Positions 25,651 through 34,074 of a DNA stretch of 64,000 bases are shown here, piece after piece (the first letter of the stretch is position 1; the number at the start of each line of letters is the position of its first letter). Both the position numbers and the translations under genes were made by a program. The notes beneath the pieces were generated by a model, which saw only the letters and a program-made list of their open reading frames with translations, was not told the DNA's origin and did not search any database. Origin of the DNA: Porticoccus sp041395745 (GTDB taxonomy: Bacteria; Pseudomonadota; Gammaproteobacteria; Pseudomonadales; Porticoccaceae); the NCBI GenBank assembly GCA_041395745.1, contig JAWKZV010000002.1, forward strand, positions 186,001 through 250,000. The letters run 5' to 3'.

Positions 25651-26688
25651 TTATCTGGCTCCGGGATCGGGGGCGATGCGGATCAACCGCTTGCCGAGGT
25701 TGTCGCCGCGGTAAAGGCTGGCGATGGCGTCCGGTGCCTTGTCGATTCCTTCCAGAATATCTTCACGGTAGCGAAGCTTGCCGTCTCGAATCCAAGGGGT
25801 CAGCGCAGAGATTGCCTCCCCGTAGCGGTTCGCATAATCAAACACCAGGAAGCCCTGCATGCGGGCGCGCTTCACCAGTAGCTGACGTTGCACCCGGGGG
25901 CCGAGTGGGATCGGGTCCCAGTTGGTGATGGCGGCAGTGCCACAGAGCACGATACGGGCACCGACATTGATATGTTTCATGGCTGCATCGCTGATGGGGC
26001 CGCAGGTATTGTCGAAGTAGACATCCACACCATTGGGGCAGGCTTTCGCCAGTGCGGTGTCCACGTCTTCGCTGCGGTAATCGATGGCCTCGTCGTATTG
26101 AAATACCTCGCGGCACAACTTCACCTTGTCCGGACCGCCGGTAATGCCCACGGTTCGGCAACCCTGGATTTTCGCCAGTTGCCCCACGCAGGAACCCACG
26201 GCGCCGGCGGCGGTAGATACCACCACCGTGTCTCCGGACTTTGGTTGCCCGACATCCCCCAGCCCGAAGTAAGCCGTTACTCCGTTGATGCCAAGGATGC
26301 CCAGCGCTGTGGAGATGGGCAGGCCGTCGCTCTCCAGTTTGCGTTGCACGGAGCTGCCGTTTACCGCGGCGTAATCCTGCCAGCCGAACATGCCGGTGAC
26401 AAAATCCCCTACCCGGAAATCCGGGTGCAAGGATTGTACAACTTCGCCAACGGTCAGTGAGCGCATCACGCCTCCCAGAGGCACTGGTTCTGAGTAGTTG
26501 GCTACGGCGCTGACCCAGCCGCGCATGGCTGGCTCAACAGAGAGGTAGATATTGCGGATCAGTACTTCGCCATCCGAGATGGCGGGAATCGGGGCCTCTA
26601 CAATTTCGAAATGTTCAGCCTGAGGTATATCGGTGGGGCGACTCTTGAGAACCACCTGTCGATTGCTTGAGTTGGTTTGTGAATGCAT
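25651..26688 (-). CDS. NADP-dependent MDR-family oxidoreductase (CurA/prostaglandin reductase type)
   Basis: 345-residue zinc-independent medium-chain dehydrogenase. The N-terminal GroES-like part includes LSVEPAMRGWVS, and the Rossmann part has VVSTAAGAVGSCVGQLAKIQG and GITGGPDKVKLC. DVYFDNTCGPISDAAM and IVLCGTAAITNW match 2-alkenal/15-oxoprostaglandin 13-reductase-type enzymes (E. coli CurA/YncB). These reduce alpha,beta-unsaturated carbonyls using NADPH, so detoxification of reactive enals is likely. Gene is separated from metY by about 260 bases and probably transcribed alone. Confidence 0.9.
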   Translation of the reverse strand: MHSQTNSSNRQVVLKSRPTDIPQAEHFEIVEAPIPAISDGEVLIRNIYLSVEPAMRGWVSAVANYSEPVPLGGVMRSLTVGEVVQSLHPDFRVGDFVTGMFGWQDYAAVNGSSVQRKLESDGLPISTALGILGINGVTAYFGLGDVGQPKSGDTVVVSTAAGAVGSCVGQLAKIQGCRTVGITGGPDKVKLCREVFQYDEAIDYRSEDVDTALAKACPNGVDVYFDNTCGPISDAAMKHINVGARIVLCGTAAITNWDPIPLGPRVQRQLLVKRARMQGFLVFDYANRYGEAISALTPWIRDGKLRYREDILEGIDKAPDAIASLYRGDNLGKRLIRIAPDPGAR

Positions 26689-26760
26689 GTTTCCCCTTAT
26701 GGCTACCCAATAATTGTCTTGTTTTAATAGGTGATTGAATCAGTCTATGTCGCTGTTCAG

Positions 26761-27153
26761 TTATTTTGCCAGTTTGATGGCCAGTGCTGTGGCGATGCCC
26801 CAGATCCAGTTGAAAAACAGTACCAGCAGCGGGGTCAATAAGCCCAGCTCCAGTCCCGCGATACCTTTGTGGGCCTTGAAGGGAAAGACGATGAACAGCT
26901 GGACTGCTGTGGGGAGCAGGCTGAGCAATGTGCCTTTCCAGAACAGTCGGGATTGCAGGAAGGGCAGTGCGAACAGGAGGCCCCAGAGTCCTCCCCAGAC
27001 AATCCGTGGATAGAGCCATGCGGGTGACAGGGCTGGAGAAATAGACACCCCCAGGCTGCGGGAAATACCCAGATCACCAAACAGCCAGACGGTCAGGCTA
27101 TTGGCCAGCGCGCCGACACAACCGGCAGCGAAAACAATCAGAAGTTTTTTCAT
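26761..27153 (-). CDS. Small inner-membrane protein of unknown function
   Basis: 130 residues with four apparent hydrophobic segments (about residues 5-25, 42-62, 70-92 and 100-125), joined by short loops; WGGLWGLLFALPFLQSR is the most distinctive block. I do not recognise a named family with confidence. Start ATG 27153 is preferred to 27168; the extension MKGVA is short and both are possible. It has no clear operon partner: the gap to the MDR gene is 72 bases and the upstream gene is divergent. Confidence 0.7.
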   Translation of the reverse strand: MKKLLIVFAAGCVGALANSLTVWLFGDLGISRSLGVSISPALSPAWLYPRIVWGGLWGLLFALPFLQSRLFWKGTLLSLLPTAVQLFIVFPFKAHKGIAGLELGLLTPLLVLFFNWIWGIATALAIKLAK

Positions 27154-27377
27154 GGCTACTCCTTTCAACCGTCAAAGAGGACGAAAACAGTTTACACATT
27201 GGCCTGGTAAAACAAAGAGGACTCCTTCAAGTCTTGGTGATCACAAATCCGGGACGCCTCAGATGGGCAGTCTGCTATTCCCGAAATAAAGGCGCGTGAT
27301 AAAATCGCCGCCACTTTGGCCATCCTGGCTGCCATGCCGATTCCGGCAAACCTGATTCTTTTTTGGATTTCCTGTCT

Positions 27378-28088
27378 ATGCTTCGCCATCCCTGGATTTT
27401 GGCTGCCTGCCTGATGCTGGCTGCCTGCACCCCTTCGCTCGAAGGACTGCAACAGTATGCCCAGGATAAGCTGCAACAGAGTGTAGCGGCGGAATTCGGC
27501 CGCCAGCTCGGGAGAGGGGTCAATACCGTAGTGACTGAATTGGGTGCGGCGGGCGGTTACCTCGACGACCCCCTGGTGCGGATACTGTTACCTCCTCCGC
27601 TGGGTATGGTGATCGGTGTGGCCAGGGATCTGCACACCAATCCGGAGGCCGCCGCGCTGGAGATTCTCATGAACAGGGCGGCCGAGCAGGCGATCCCCGG
27701 TGCCGGGCCGGTGCTGCAGGAGCTGGTTGCCGGGCTCGATCCCCGGGAGATGGCGATCCTGTTTGAGGGCGACGGAACTGCGGCGACAGATTATCTTCGC
27801 ATTCGTGCGGAAGACGCGGTGTTGGCCGCTGTGTTGCCTGAGGTGGACAGAAAGCTGGAAGAGAGCGGCGCGGTAGAGGCCTATCGCGAGCTTCTCGAAC
27901 TGGAGCAGGATATCGAAACGATCCAGGAGCAGGGCGAGCAACTTGGGGACCTGGTGGAAAGTGATGAACTGGGTGCCTATGTGGCGGGCAAGGCGGTGGA
28001 TGGGCTGTTCAAGCGCCTGGGCAGGGAGGAGCAGGCTATTCGTGATGTGCTGTCCGACTCCGAACTGCCGAAGGGATTATCAAAATAA
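27378..28088 (+). CDS. DUF4197 lipoprotein
   Basis: 236 residues with a lipoprotein signal (lipobox LAAC, Cys17). The body matches the DUF4197 pattern: a DDPLVRILLPPPLG block, EILMNRAAEQAIPGAGPVL, DPREMAILFEGDGTAATDYLR and the acidic C-terminal helical part. Function is unknown for the family; most members are exported. I chose ATG 27378 because the signal peptide fits better than from 27363. It is transcribed alone and faces the NifX pair at its 3' side. Confidence 0.87.
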   Translation: MLRHPWILAACLMLAACTPSLEGLQQYAQDKLQQSVAAEFGRQLGRGVNTVVTELGAAGGYLDDPLVRILLPPPLGMVIGVARDLHTNPEAAALEILMNRAAEQAIPGAGPVLQELVAGLDPREMAILFEGDGTAATDYLRIRAEDAVLAAVLPEVDRKLEESGAVEAYRELLELEQDIETIQEQGEQLGDLVESDELGAYVAGKAVDGLFKRLGREEQAIRDVLSDSELPKGLSK

Positions 28089-28125
28089 CAGTCGACTCCA
28101 GAGCATTAACAGGGCGAGAAGGGAG

Positions 28126-28380
28126 TCAGTCGCTGTCTCCCCAGAGATGCTCATCAATTTCGCGCATCAGGAACGGGTTGCTCTTGATATTGCGGGCGAT
28201 GTCTTCCGCTTCCTCGCGACTGTAACCGTTGAGGTTGAAGCTGGTTGTGCCAGCGGGATCACCGCTGTGAAAAAGGGCAATTTCCAATAGCCAGCAGTCC
28301 TTGTGCTCGCCATGGGGCAGCAGCGTCACTGCCGCCTTCAGCTCACCTTCAAGCGGTGTAATCAGGTTCAGGGTCTCCAT
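28126..28380 (-). CDS. Small protein next to NifX-family gene, function unknown
   Basis: 84 residues, acidic, not membrane-bound. It has a beta-rich first half (TLLPHGEHKDCWLLEIALF) and a helical second half (YSREEAEDIARNIKSNPFL). I do not recognise the family. It starts six bases after the NifX-family stop on the same strand, so the two are very likely co-translated and may work together. It is not the usual NifX neighbour (DUF683 or NifT) by sequence pattern. Confidence 0.7.
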   Translation of the reverse strand: METLNLITPLEGELKAAVTLLPHGEHKDCWLLEIALFHSGDPAGTTSFNLNGYSREEAEDIARNIKSNPFLMREIDEHLWGDSD

Positions 28381-28386
28381 GTTGGG

Positions 28387-28866
28387 TTAGCCGTCCCAAC
28401 CCTCTTCATCCATGCTGTCGAAACGAGAATTAGCTGTGGTTTTCTGTTTCTGCTTGAGAATGTTGGCGAGCCAGAATTCGGGGGTGCCTTTGAGCTGGCG
28501 CTGAAGCTCTTCAATCAATTCTTCCACTTCCGGGCCGCCTTTAACCTGGACGGGATTGATGCCGAGAGCAATCAATTGCCTGGTTGCAGATCCGCCAACG
28601 GACCCACAATAGACGATATCCGAGCCTGCCAGCCAACTCAGTTTTGGCTTCAGCTTGTCTTCGTTGCCATCTTTCTTTTCATGACCGAATTCCTGCGTTG
28701 TTAACAGGTCGGCCCGTTCGGCGGTAATCGCGTACAGGTAAAACGCACTGGCGGAACCGAAGTGCTGGTCGACCATATCGCCGTCCTGGGAAGCAAAAGC
28801 GACCAGCAATACGTCTGCCGGTGCGTTCAGATCGGTGACACAGCTGACAGAAGACATCATATCCAT
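28387..28866 (-). CDS. NifX/NafY-family (dinitrogenase iron-molybdenum cofactor-binding) protein
   Basis: 159 residues with the NifX/NifB-C-terminal fold: VLLVAFASQDGDMVDQHFGSASAFYLY is the family start (quoted by DMVDQHFGSASAFYLY), with the conserved His of QHFG. SDIVYCGSVGGSATRQLIALGINPVQV is the later block (VYCGSVGGSATRQL). The C-terminal extension (about 40 residues) is polar. NifX-type proteins hold NifB-co or FeMo-co; no nif structural genes are in the window, so it may act in another Fe-S or metal-cluster role. Start ATG 28866 is preferred over a TTG at 28878. Confidence 0.85.
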   Translation of the reverse strand: MDMMSSVSCVTDLNAPADVLLVAFASQDGDMVDQHFGSASAFYLYAITAERADLLTTQEFGHEKKDGNEDKLKPKLSWLAGSDIVYCGSVGGSATRQLIALGINPVQVKGGPEVEELIEELQRQLKGTPEFWLANILKQKQKTTANSRFDSMDEEGWDG

Positions 28867-29190
28867 GGGCGACCTCAATGTTGTTGTGGTACATAACTGG
28901 ATATTGCAAAAACCGAACCATTCAGAGCGATGTCGGGTGCTGTCTTTGGCCGGAAGGTGGTCGAGGGGGCTAGTGACGCTAACTGACTGAAATTATGAGA
29001 TAAGACGTTTTTGCTGGAGGTCGGGATGGCTGCGCCATTGGCTAAGCTCCCGGGGGTGAGATAATTTTCTGGTGCACAGATTGTTACAAAGCTGACAACC
29101 GGGCGGAGGTCAACAAAACTGTCAACGAGGTAACTGACACTGACGTTAGCTGATTACGCCCCGTGCAGCAGACTTGGCGGCTTGAAACAA

Positions 29191-29230
29191 GAGACCCATG
29201 ACCCGGTTGCGCCGGGTCAGGGGATCTCTC
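29191..29230 (-). terminator. Hairpin downstream of the DUF1508 gene
   Basis: TGACCCGG (29199-29206) and CCGGGTCA (29212-29219) form an 8-bp stem with a TTGCG loop, and outer GAGA/TCTC can extend it. It lies 9-48 bases after the DUF1508 stop. No T tract, so 3'-end stabiliser or Rho-dependent end is possible. Confidence 0.5.
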
Positions 29231-29238
29231 AGGAACGA

Positions 29239-29568
29239 TTAAGCGCTAGCCTTGACTTCCCGTGTGGTTCCTTGCGACTTAGCTTGTGCAATAGCATTTT
29301 CTAGCATTTGTGCGCTGGGATACTTCTGGCTTGTGCCGAGAATCGCGTGTTTTGGGTCCTGAAGCAGGAAGAAGTGCTGTCCATTAGCTTCCTGTCTCTC
29401 ATAGCGATCTTCGTATTCGCAGTTCGTACGAATCACGGTGATATCGTTCATCGCAGAACCCTTGGACACATAGGTTTTGCTTGTCAGCAGTACTTCACCA
29501 TTATCGCCTTTGAGGGCAAAGGTGTAACCGCCGTCCGGACTTTTGTTCAATTCAAACCAACTAGACAT
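29239..29568 (-). CDS. DUF1508 (YegP-like) domain protein
   Basis: 109 residues with two tandem DUF1508 repeats: WFELNKSPDGGYTFALKGDNGEVLLTSKTY (first, quoted by GGYTFALKGDNGEVLLTSKT) and the second GQHFFLLQDPKHAILGTSQ. Small cytosolic fold of unknown role, often stress-associated. Start ATG 29568 has an AAGGAG Shine-Dalgarno; an ATG at 29586 adds only six residues and is less supported. It stands alone between NifX and a long AT-rich intergenic stretch. Confidence 0.85.
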   Translation of the reverse strand: MSSWFELNKSPDGGYTFALKGDNGEVLLTSKTYVSKGSAMNDITVIRTNCEYEDRYERQEANGQHFFLLQDPKHAILGTSQKYPSAQMLENAIAQAKSQGTTREVKASA

Positions 29569-30464
29569 ACCCTTCTCCTTGCTCATTTAGATCTTTGATG
29601 CCTGGGGCATCGTGCAACGATTGATTGTTATAGCTAACGCTGGACCAATCGGGCAGTAGTGGTTTTCCCTGGGCTGTGTGCGGCAGCGAACTGCTGCACT
29701 TGTTGTCTCCTCTGCCCGTCCGTTTTTTAACTTCGGGGTCCCTCAGAAACCACAAACAGCCTGCTTGGCCAGAGTTAGTGGGCAGAGTATCTAACTCGTC
29801 CAATTATTTATTCAATAATGTTTAGGTCCATTTTTTTGACCAAAAATGGCTGTCATGGTCAAAACAGGTCGGCAAAAATTATCATAAGTGATTGGTTTTT
29901 AATCTGGTTTATTGGAGATTTTCTGTCTCAAAAAAAGGGCAATTTATTTGCGTTTTTTCTGTGGTTTGGTTTGTTGTATGACGCTGTTTTATATGGATTT
30001 ATATGGATTTATCCCGAGATGTGGTCGCGGCTTTGTTTGGTGGGTATCAAGTCGGTTATTAGCAGATATCCTGTCATGATAAAAATATGATCAAAAATAA
30101 TTTTATGTTTAAATAAAAATCGCAAAAAATACAATTTTATGTATGTTTAATTTGCACATGTAAATCACTTTATTAACATGTAGCAATCATGGGATGATTG
30201 TCAGGTTATCTTTTATTGCCGGGGGGGGTAATAAGGTCTGCTGTGGCTTTTATTGAATGGTCGCAGAAAATATGCGCTGCCATGCTGATGCCTCCAGATG
30301 TCAATAATAGGCTGTTACCCGGTCCGGTTCCGGGTGGGGGTGGCCCTTCCAGATTGGACGTGATGGGTTAAATATGTCCCGGTTGTGGTAGAGGCAAGAA
30401 GGGCTGGGTATTTTCGATGAGCCGCCCGATTCCCTATGAAGTGACAGGAACAGCTGGTAGGGGG
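29569..30464. other. 896-base gap with AT-rich stretch
   Basis: From about 29805 to 30205 the sequence is clearly more AT-rich than its surroundings, with runs of T and A and many TTTTAT-like words. An open frame at 29818-30090 (90 codons) shows no family and starts in AT-rich sequence. I treat it as chance. Two promoter-like AT patches lie before the DUF1508 gene. The composition suggests foreign or non-coding regulatory DNA. Confidence 0.5.
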
Positions 30465-30887
30465 TTAGCTGGCAGGGGAAGACTCTGCCAACAGTTGGCT
30501 CACTTGTGTGGCCAGTTTTCGCCAGTATTCCAGGTCAAAGGGGATGTCAGTATTGATGAAAAAGTCACCGGCGTTGTCGACCATATCTTCCAGCACTGCA
30601 GAGACATAACGGGTGCAGGCTGAGGAATGGAGGATATGGTCAGGTACTGCTGTTTCGAAATACAGGGTTCCTTCCTCCCGGGTATAGCCGCCCATACGCA
30701 TGCCGGTAAAACCGGGTTTGTCGAACTTGCCCGGGAGCATAAAGGTCAGATCCAGTGCAGGAGCAGCTGGCATTGGTTCGGAGCGACGTCTTTCGGCAAC
30801 CACCGCAGCCAAAGTGGTTATGGCGTTCTGGATAGCGCTGTCCCCCAGTTCAGGGTTGGCTGTGGTGACATTGATGTACAAGCTCAT
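30465..30887 (-). CDS. Conserved-looking hypothetical protein
   Basis: 140 residues with an alpha/beta look and no membrane segment. It begins MSLYINVTTANPELGDSA after an AAGGAGCGC Shine-Dalgarno, so translation is well supported. A possible metal or substrate motif is not evident. The middle has PGFTGMRMGGYTREEGTLYFE and the end a helical WRKLATQVSQLL. I do not recognise the family and give no function. It sits alone between two long gaps. Confidence 0.75.
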   Translation of the reverse strand: MSLYINVTTANPELGDSAIQNAITTLAAVVAERRRSEPMPAAPALDLTFMLPGKFDKPGFTGMRMGGYTREEGTLYFETAVPDHILHSSACTRYVSAVLEDMVDNAGDFFINTDIPFDLEYWRKLATQVSQLLAESSPAS

Positions 30888-31108
30888 TTCTTTGCGCTCC
30901 TTAATCCGGATTGCCTGGTGATCTGTCGGGGGTGACAGCCTCTATCCTGTTGCTGGCAGCAAGATGCAAGCCAGCTATGACGCATTAGATATATTTTAAA
31001 TATAAGATGGTTAAAGTACTTGTCTGGAGCACGCCAGCTGCCTGTTAATCAGAATCGTGGCGTTTTGTCATATTCAGTACATCTGACAGGCTATTCCCGC
31101 CGCTGGGT
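30888..31108. other. First part of a 605-base gap without a recognisable gene
   Basis: Together with 31109-31492 this is a gap between the orphan gene and the lipoprotein gene. It contains a -10/-35-like AT patch near 30985-31015 and no gene I can support on either strand. The second half holds a possible C-terminal coding relic. Confidence 0.4.
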
Positions 31109-31234
31109 TCACTCCAGCAGCCAAGCGTAGGCGTGGCGCAGGATCTCCCGCTCTATGGCCAGCAGGGAAAAGCTGTCCGGTAGTTCGATCCACTGGCTGC
31201 ATGCTGCATTCTTTCCCGGTGTTAGTAGCCCTGA
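31109..31234 (-). pseudogene. Possible C-terminal coding relic
   Basis: A minus-strand frame of 41 codons without an ATG, ending in TGA at 31109. The last 30 residues have protein-like composition (QWIELPDSFSLLAIEREILR then HAYAWLLE). The in-frame TAG upstream ends the frame. The residues weakly recall the spacer before the HTH of NtrC-type regulators, but that is a guess. I read it as a possible relic of a deleted gene. Confidence 0.3.
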
Positions 31235-31492
31235 CTAGACATTGTCTCTGCAGTGGGCGGCTCGTAACGACCTTCCGTTATTATCTGGCAATAGTCGTTT
31301 TGGGCTGGTGTGGAACGGTGTCGAGGGAGCGGAGTCATACCTCTACCTGTAGGGATTGTCTGAGCTAGGGGAGGGGCTGAAAGCCGCGTAGGCACAGGTT
31401 GAGAGCTTGTCGGGATAATAAAAAATTGAAGCTGGACCGAATCTTAGCTTTAGTGTAATGATAAAGACACATAATAAGGTGGTTGGGAGTAC

Positions 31493-32089
31493 ATGAAGAA
31501 ATATAAGTTGATCCCACGCATTACGTTTCTGTTGTTCTGTTTTCCAATGATGGCTTTGACCGGTTGCGGTAGCTCGCTCCCAAAAGGTGAAGCCAAGACA
31601 CAGTCCCAGTGGCAGACCTTTGAAGAGGCCAAAGTGGCCTACGACAACATTGTCCTTCACGAAACCACAACCGCAGATCTCAGGGAACTGGGGTTTGATC
31701 CCTACAGTGCCCCCAACGTCCGAATTCTTTCCTACCTGGATATCATCCGCGCCTTCAGCCCCAACGATTCTGTCAAACCTGATGATTTGCCTCCCAGTGT
31801 GCGTGCCTGCATCAAGGCTCGGGAGGAGTGTCTTGCTTATGAGGCCACGCCCAGCGTGAGTTCTAGCAAGCGGGTCGGCAATGTGGTGCTGGACCTCCTC
31901 AAGTTCAAGCGGGAGCGTATTCGCACCGGCTGGAATTTCAATGCCCTGGTGGTGATTGATCACGATATCGTGGTTTACAAGATCTGGAGCGGCATGCCCA
32001 TTATTGATGAAATGGAGACCCGCAAAAACCCGCTGGGACCGATACAGGATTCCATCGGCTCCGCGGTACAAAGCGGCGCGGGGATGTAG
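31493..32089 (+). CDS. Hypothetical lipoprotein
   Basis: 198 residues with a lipoprotein signal (lipobox LTGC, Cys25) followed by Gly-Ser-Ser, so outer-membrane sorting is likely. The mature part is alpha/beta with ETTTADLRELGFDPY near residue 56, typical of periplasmic outer-membrane small-lipoprotein folds (the TTxxDLxxLGFDP pattern resembles SmpA/OmlA-like starts). It includes three Cys in ACIKAREECLAY besides the lipid Cys. No partner gene is adjacent. Function unknown. Confidence 0.75.
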   Translation: MKKYKLIPRITFLLFCFPMMALTGCGSSLPKGEAKTQSQWQTFEEAKVAYDNIVLHETTTADLRELGFDPYSAPNVRILSYLDIIRAFSPNDSVKPDDLPPSVRACIKAREECLAYEATPSVSSSKRVGNVVLDLLKFKRERIRTGWNFNALVVIDHDIVVYKIWSGMPIIDEMETRKNPLGPIQDSIGSAVQSGAGM

Positions 32090-32119
32090 TTGCCGCATGC
32101 TTGCTGTACTTATCTGTGT

Positions 32120-32440
32120 TTAATCTGTGCTATTGAGCTGCTGATGGATTAGCAGCTTCAGTTGAGCTGGGGACTGTTCCCTTTCAGCCGTCAGTGCTTC
32201 CGAAAAACCGAGTCGCAAGTAGTTCCGGTAACGGCTCTGGGCGCTGAACAGGGGCCAAGGGGTGATGGTGATACCTGTTCCCGTGCCGCCGAGAACAGTT
32301 TGATGGTGTCGATCTGCTCGGGTGGCTCCACCCGCAGTATCAGCCTTCCCCCGTGTCAGCGGACGCCCTGCTCAATACACGGGTAAACTGGTCGGCCAGT
32401 TGTTCGTATAGGTAGTCGCGCACTGTGCGGCCTAGTGGGT
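32120..32440 (-). pseudogene. Decayed MocR/GntR-type PLP-dependent regulator, C-terminal fragment
   Basis: On the minus strand three frame segments together resemble the end of the aminotransferase-like domain of MocR (PdxR/YdcR-type) regulators. They are: YLYEQLADQFTRVLSRASAD; then RLILRVEPPEQIDTIKLFSA plus AREQ; then, after a one-base shift, GITITPWPLFSAQSRYRNYL plus RLGFSEALTAEREQ. The last segment carries the family TPG-F-S...YRNYLRLGFS pattern. At least two frameshifts and a missing N-terminal HTH domain show decay. A stop closes the last frame at 32120. Confidence 0.6.
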
Positions 32441-32544
32441 AGGTCGACTATAAACTGTATCCTAAACATATTTGTTTCTGTGTCTGTACATGTTTGTGAC
32501 TTTTCCCTACTGTCACACCATTCCTATTTCCCCGGAGGCAATAC

Positions 32545-32829
32545 ATGACCGAAGAAAAATCTCCAAAAACCGTGGACTATGATGCGCACCCGGTGTTCAA
32601 GACTGTCCCTGAAGAGACCGACAAGAAAAACCTCAGTGTGCTTGAAATGATTTCCCAGGCATTCTGCCTAGTGTTTCAGCTGCAACGGGGTAAGGGGCTG
32701 AAACGGGCGGCTGACCTGTTGGAAACCAATCCCAAGTCGGTTATCGCGGCTGGATTTATTTCCATGATCATCTTCTTCACGATCTGTTTTACCGCCTCGC
32801 AGTTGGCGATTGCGTACTTGACCCCCTGA
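32545..32829 (+). CDS. DUF2970-like small membrane protein
   Basis: 94 residues. A soluble N-terminal part of about 30 residues is followed by LSVLEMISQAFCLVFQLQRGKGLKRAADLL and one C-terminal membrane segment (about residues 70-92, AAGFISMIIFFTICFTAS). The layout SVxxA-FxxxF-xVQ...DF-P-xFIxxG resembles DUF2970. Function unknown. A GGAGG Shine-Dalgarno precedes the ATG. It is alone and lies between the MocR relic and the GGDEF gene. Confidence 0.7.
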   Translation: MTEEKSPKTVDYDAHPVFKTVPEETDKKNLSVLEMISQAFCLVFQLQRGKGLKRAADLLETNPKSVIAAGFISMIIFFTICFTASQLAIAYLTP

Positions 32830-33132
32830 GTCGTTATTGTTGATGGCCCTGAATATCCTTCGCCAGTTGTTATGCTTGGGGGCTTGTGTGGGTTGGCGTT
32901 TTGGCAGCGGTAGGGTTGATCAGTCCTGCGGATAGATGTTGTTTCAGTAGTTGCTAAAAAGAAGGTTGCAGGTGCTAAGGGATCTGAAACGCAACGATAC
33001 ATACTTGGTAATGTTTTCAAAGCCCTTTTCCGCCAAGGGTGCAAAGGGCTAAACAAGTATCTCGGTAGGATGCGTACTGATGCCTTGGCATCTATTTAAT
33101 GAGTTAGTTTTTGGTTCTTTATGGATCGCCAT
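32830..33132. other. 303-base gap with an inverted repeat
   Basis: AGCCCTTT (33023-33030) and AAAGGGCT (33045-33052) form an 8-bp stem with a 14-base loop, which itself contains CCGCCAAGGG. It could end the DUF2970 transcript or the convergent cyclase transcript. No T tract. Nothing else in the gap is recognisable. Confidence 0.4.
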
Positions 33133-34074
33133 TCAGCCGTAGGTGACCAAGGGTGCTACCGCAAAACCACCTCTTTTTGCCTCGTACATGGCTTGGTCGG
33201 CTCGATGAATGAGGTCGTTGGCCTCTTCGCCATATTGATAACAACTAAAGCCAATGCTTAGTTTTGGGGTGGGGGTGGCAGGGTTTGGTCTAGTGGCTAC
33301 GGCTTGAGGAGTGTCGGAAATCTGGTTGCTGACATGCAGTGCGCCCGTATAGCCAGTGTTGGGCAGAATAGCAATGAACTCATCACCTCCGTACCGGAAT
33401 AAAAGGTCCGAGTTTCTAAGCTGATTCTTGATGTGTTGAGAAACCTGTTTCAAGACCAGATCTCCAACTATGTGGCCTTTCTCATCGTTGATTTTCTTGA
33501 AGTTATCAATATCCACCACGATGATGGACAGCTCGTGGCCGTGGCGTTGTGCCCGGGTGACCTCTTTTGCAAGCAGCTCTTCCATTGCTGAACGATTCAT
33601 GATCCCTGTCAAGCTGTCGTGGAATGCCTTGTGCTTCACAGTCTGATGGTCGAGTGCATTTCGCAGATACGGAGCCGCTGCTGCCAGTGCAATTTCATGG
33701 AATTGTAACTCTGTTTCCAGAAATCTCCTTTTTCGGCTAATGATGAGTTCACCCAGGGGCTGGTCTTCGAGCTGTAGGGTGTAATGAACATTATGTGGTT
33801 TTGTTGAGCCGTAAGTTAGTGACAGTTGTTCTGTTGGGTGCAAGTAGCCCACAGAATCAATCCATTGAATTTCCTTTAGCCACTGCATGAAGAGGTGAAT
33901 GATTTCGCTTGGGTCCAGAGTGGATGCCATCTGCTGGTGGAGGGCTAGCAGGCATTCCGCTGTCATGGCGGGCATTTTTTGGAAAAAATCTTTCCTGTGT
34001 GGGCTTAAACCTTGCACGGGCACTTCAGGGGTGGTGCCGTGAAATGAAATGTCTGAAAGTTTGCCCTTGTCCAT
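33133..34074 (-). CDS. GGDEF diguanylate cyclase
   Basis: About 313 residues. The N-terminal roughly 150 residues form a helical/GAF-like sensory part without membrane segments. The C-terminal GGDEF domain is complete: HDSLTGIMNRSAMEEL start, VVDIDNFKKINDEKGH, and the catalytic FRYGGDEFIAILP. An RxxD inhibitory I-site (RNSD) lies five residues before GGDEF, so product feedback is expected. It makes cyclic di-GMP from two GTP. The start is uncertain: ATG at 34074 (AAGGA about 12 bases upstream), ATG 34086, or TTG 34173. It lies just beyond the flgMN-ycgR operon on the same strand. Confidence 0.9.
   Translation of the reverse strand: MDKGKLSDISFHGTTPEVPVQGLSPHRKDFFQKMPAMTAECLLALHQQMASTLDPSEIIHLFMQWLKEIQWIDSVGYLHPTEQLSLTYGSTKPHNVHYTLQLEDQPLGELIISRKRRFLETELQFHEIALAAAAPYLRNALDHQTVKHKAFHDSLTGIMNRSAMEELLAKEVTRAQRHGHELSIIVVDIDNFKKINDEKGHIVGDLVLKQVSQHIKNQLRNSDLLFRYGGDEFIAILPNTGYTGALHVSNQISDTPQAVATRPNPATPTPKLSIGFSCYQYGEEANDLIHRADQAMYEAKRGGFAVAPLVTYG

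Noticed and set aside
28387..28866. Evidence for nitrogen fixation
   Set aside because: A single NifX-family gene without nifHDK, nifB or nifEN in the window is not evidence of diazotrophy.
29561..29803. 80-codon minus-strand frame overlapping the start of the DUF1508 gene
   Set aside because: No family, weak start, and overlaps a gene with a strong Shine-Dalgarno.
29818..30090. 90-codon plus-strand frame in AT-rich DNA
   Set aside because: Hydrophobic by base composition, no Shine-Dalgarno and no recognisable family.
31343..32098. 251-codon minus-strand frame over the lipoprotein gene
   Set aside because: The plus-strand gene has a proper lipoprotein signal; the minus frame has no similarity.
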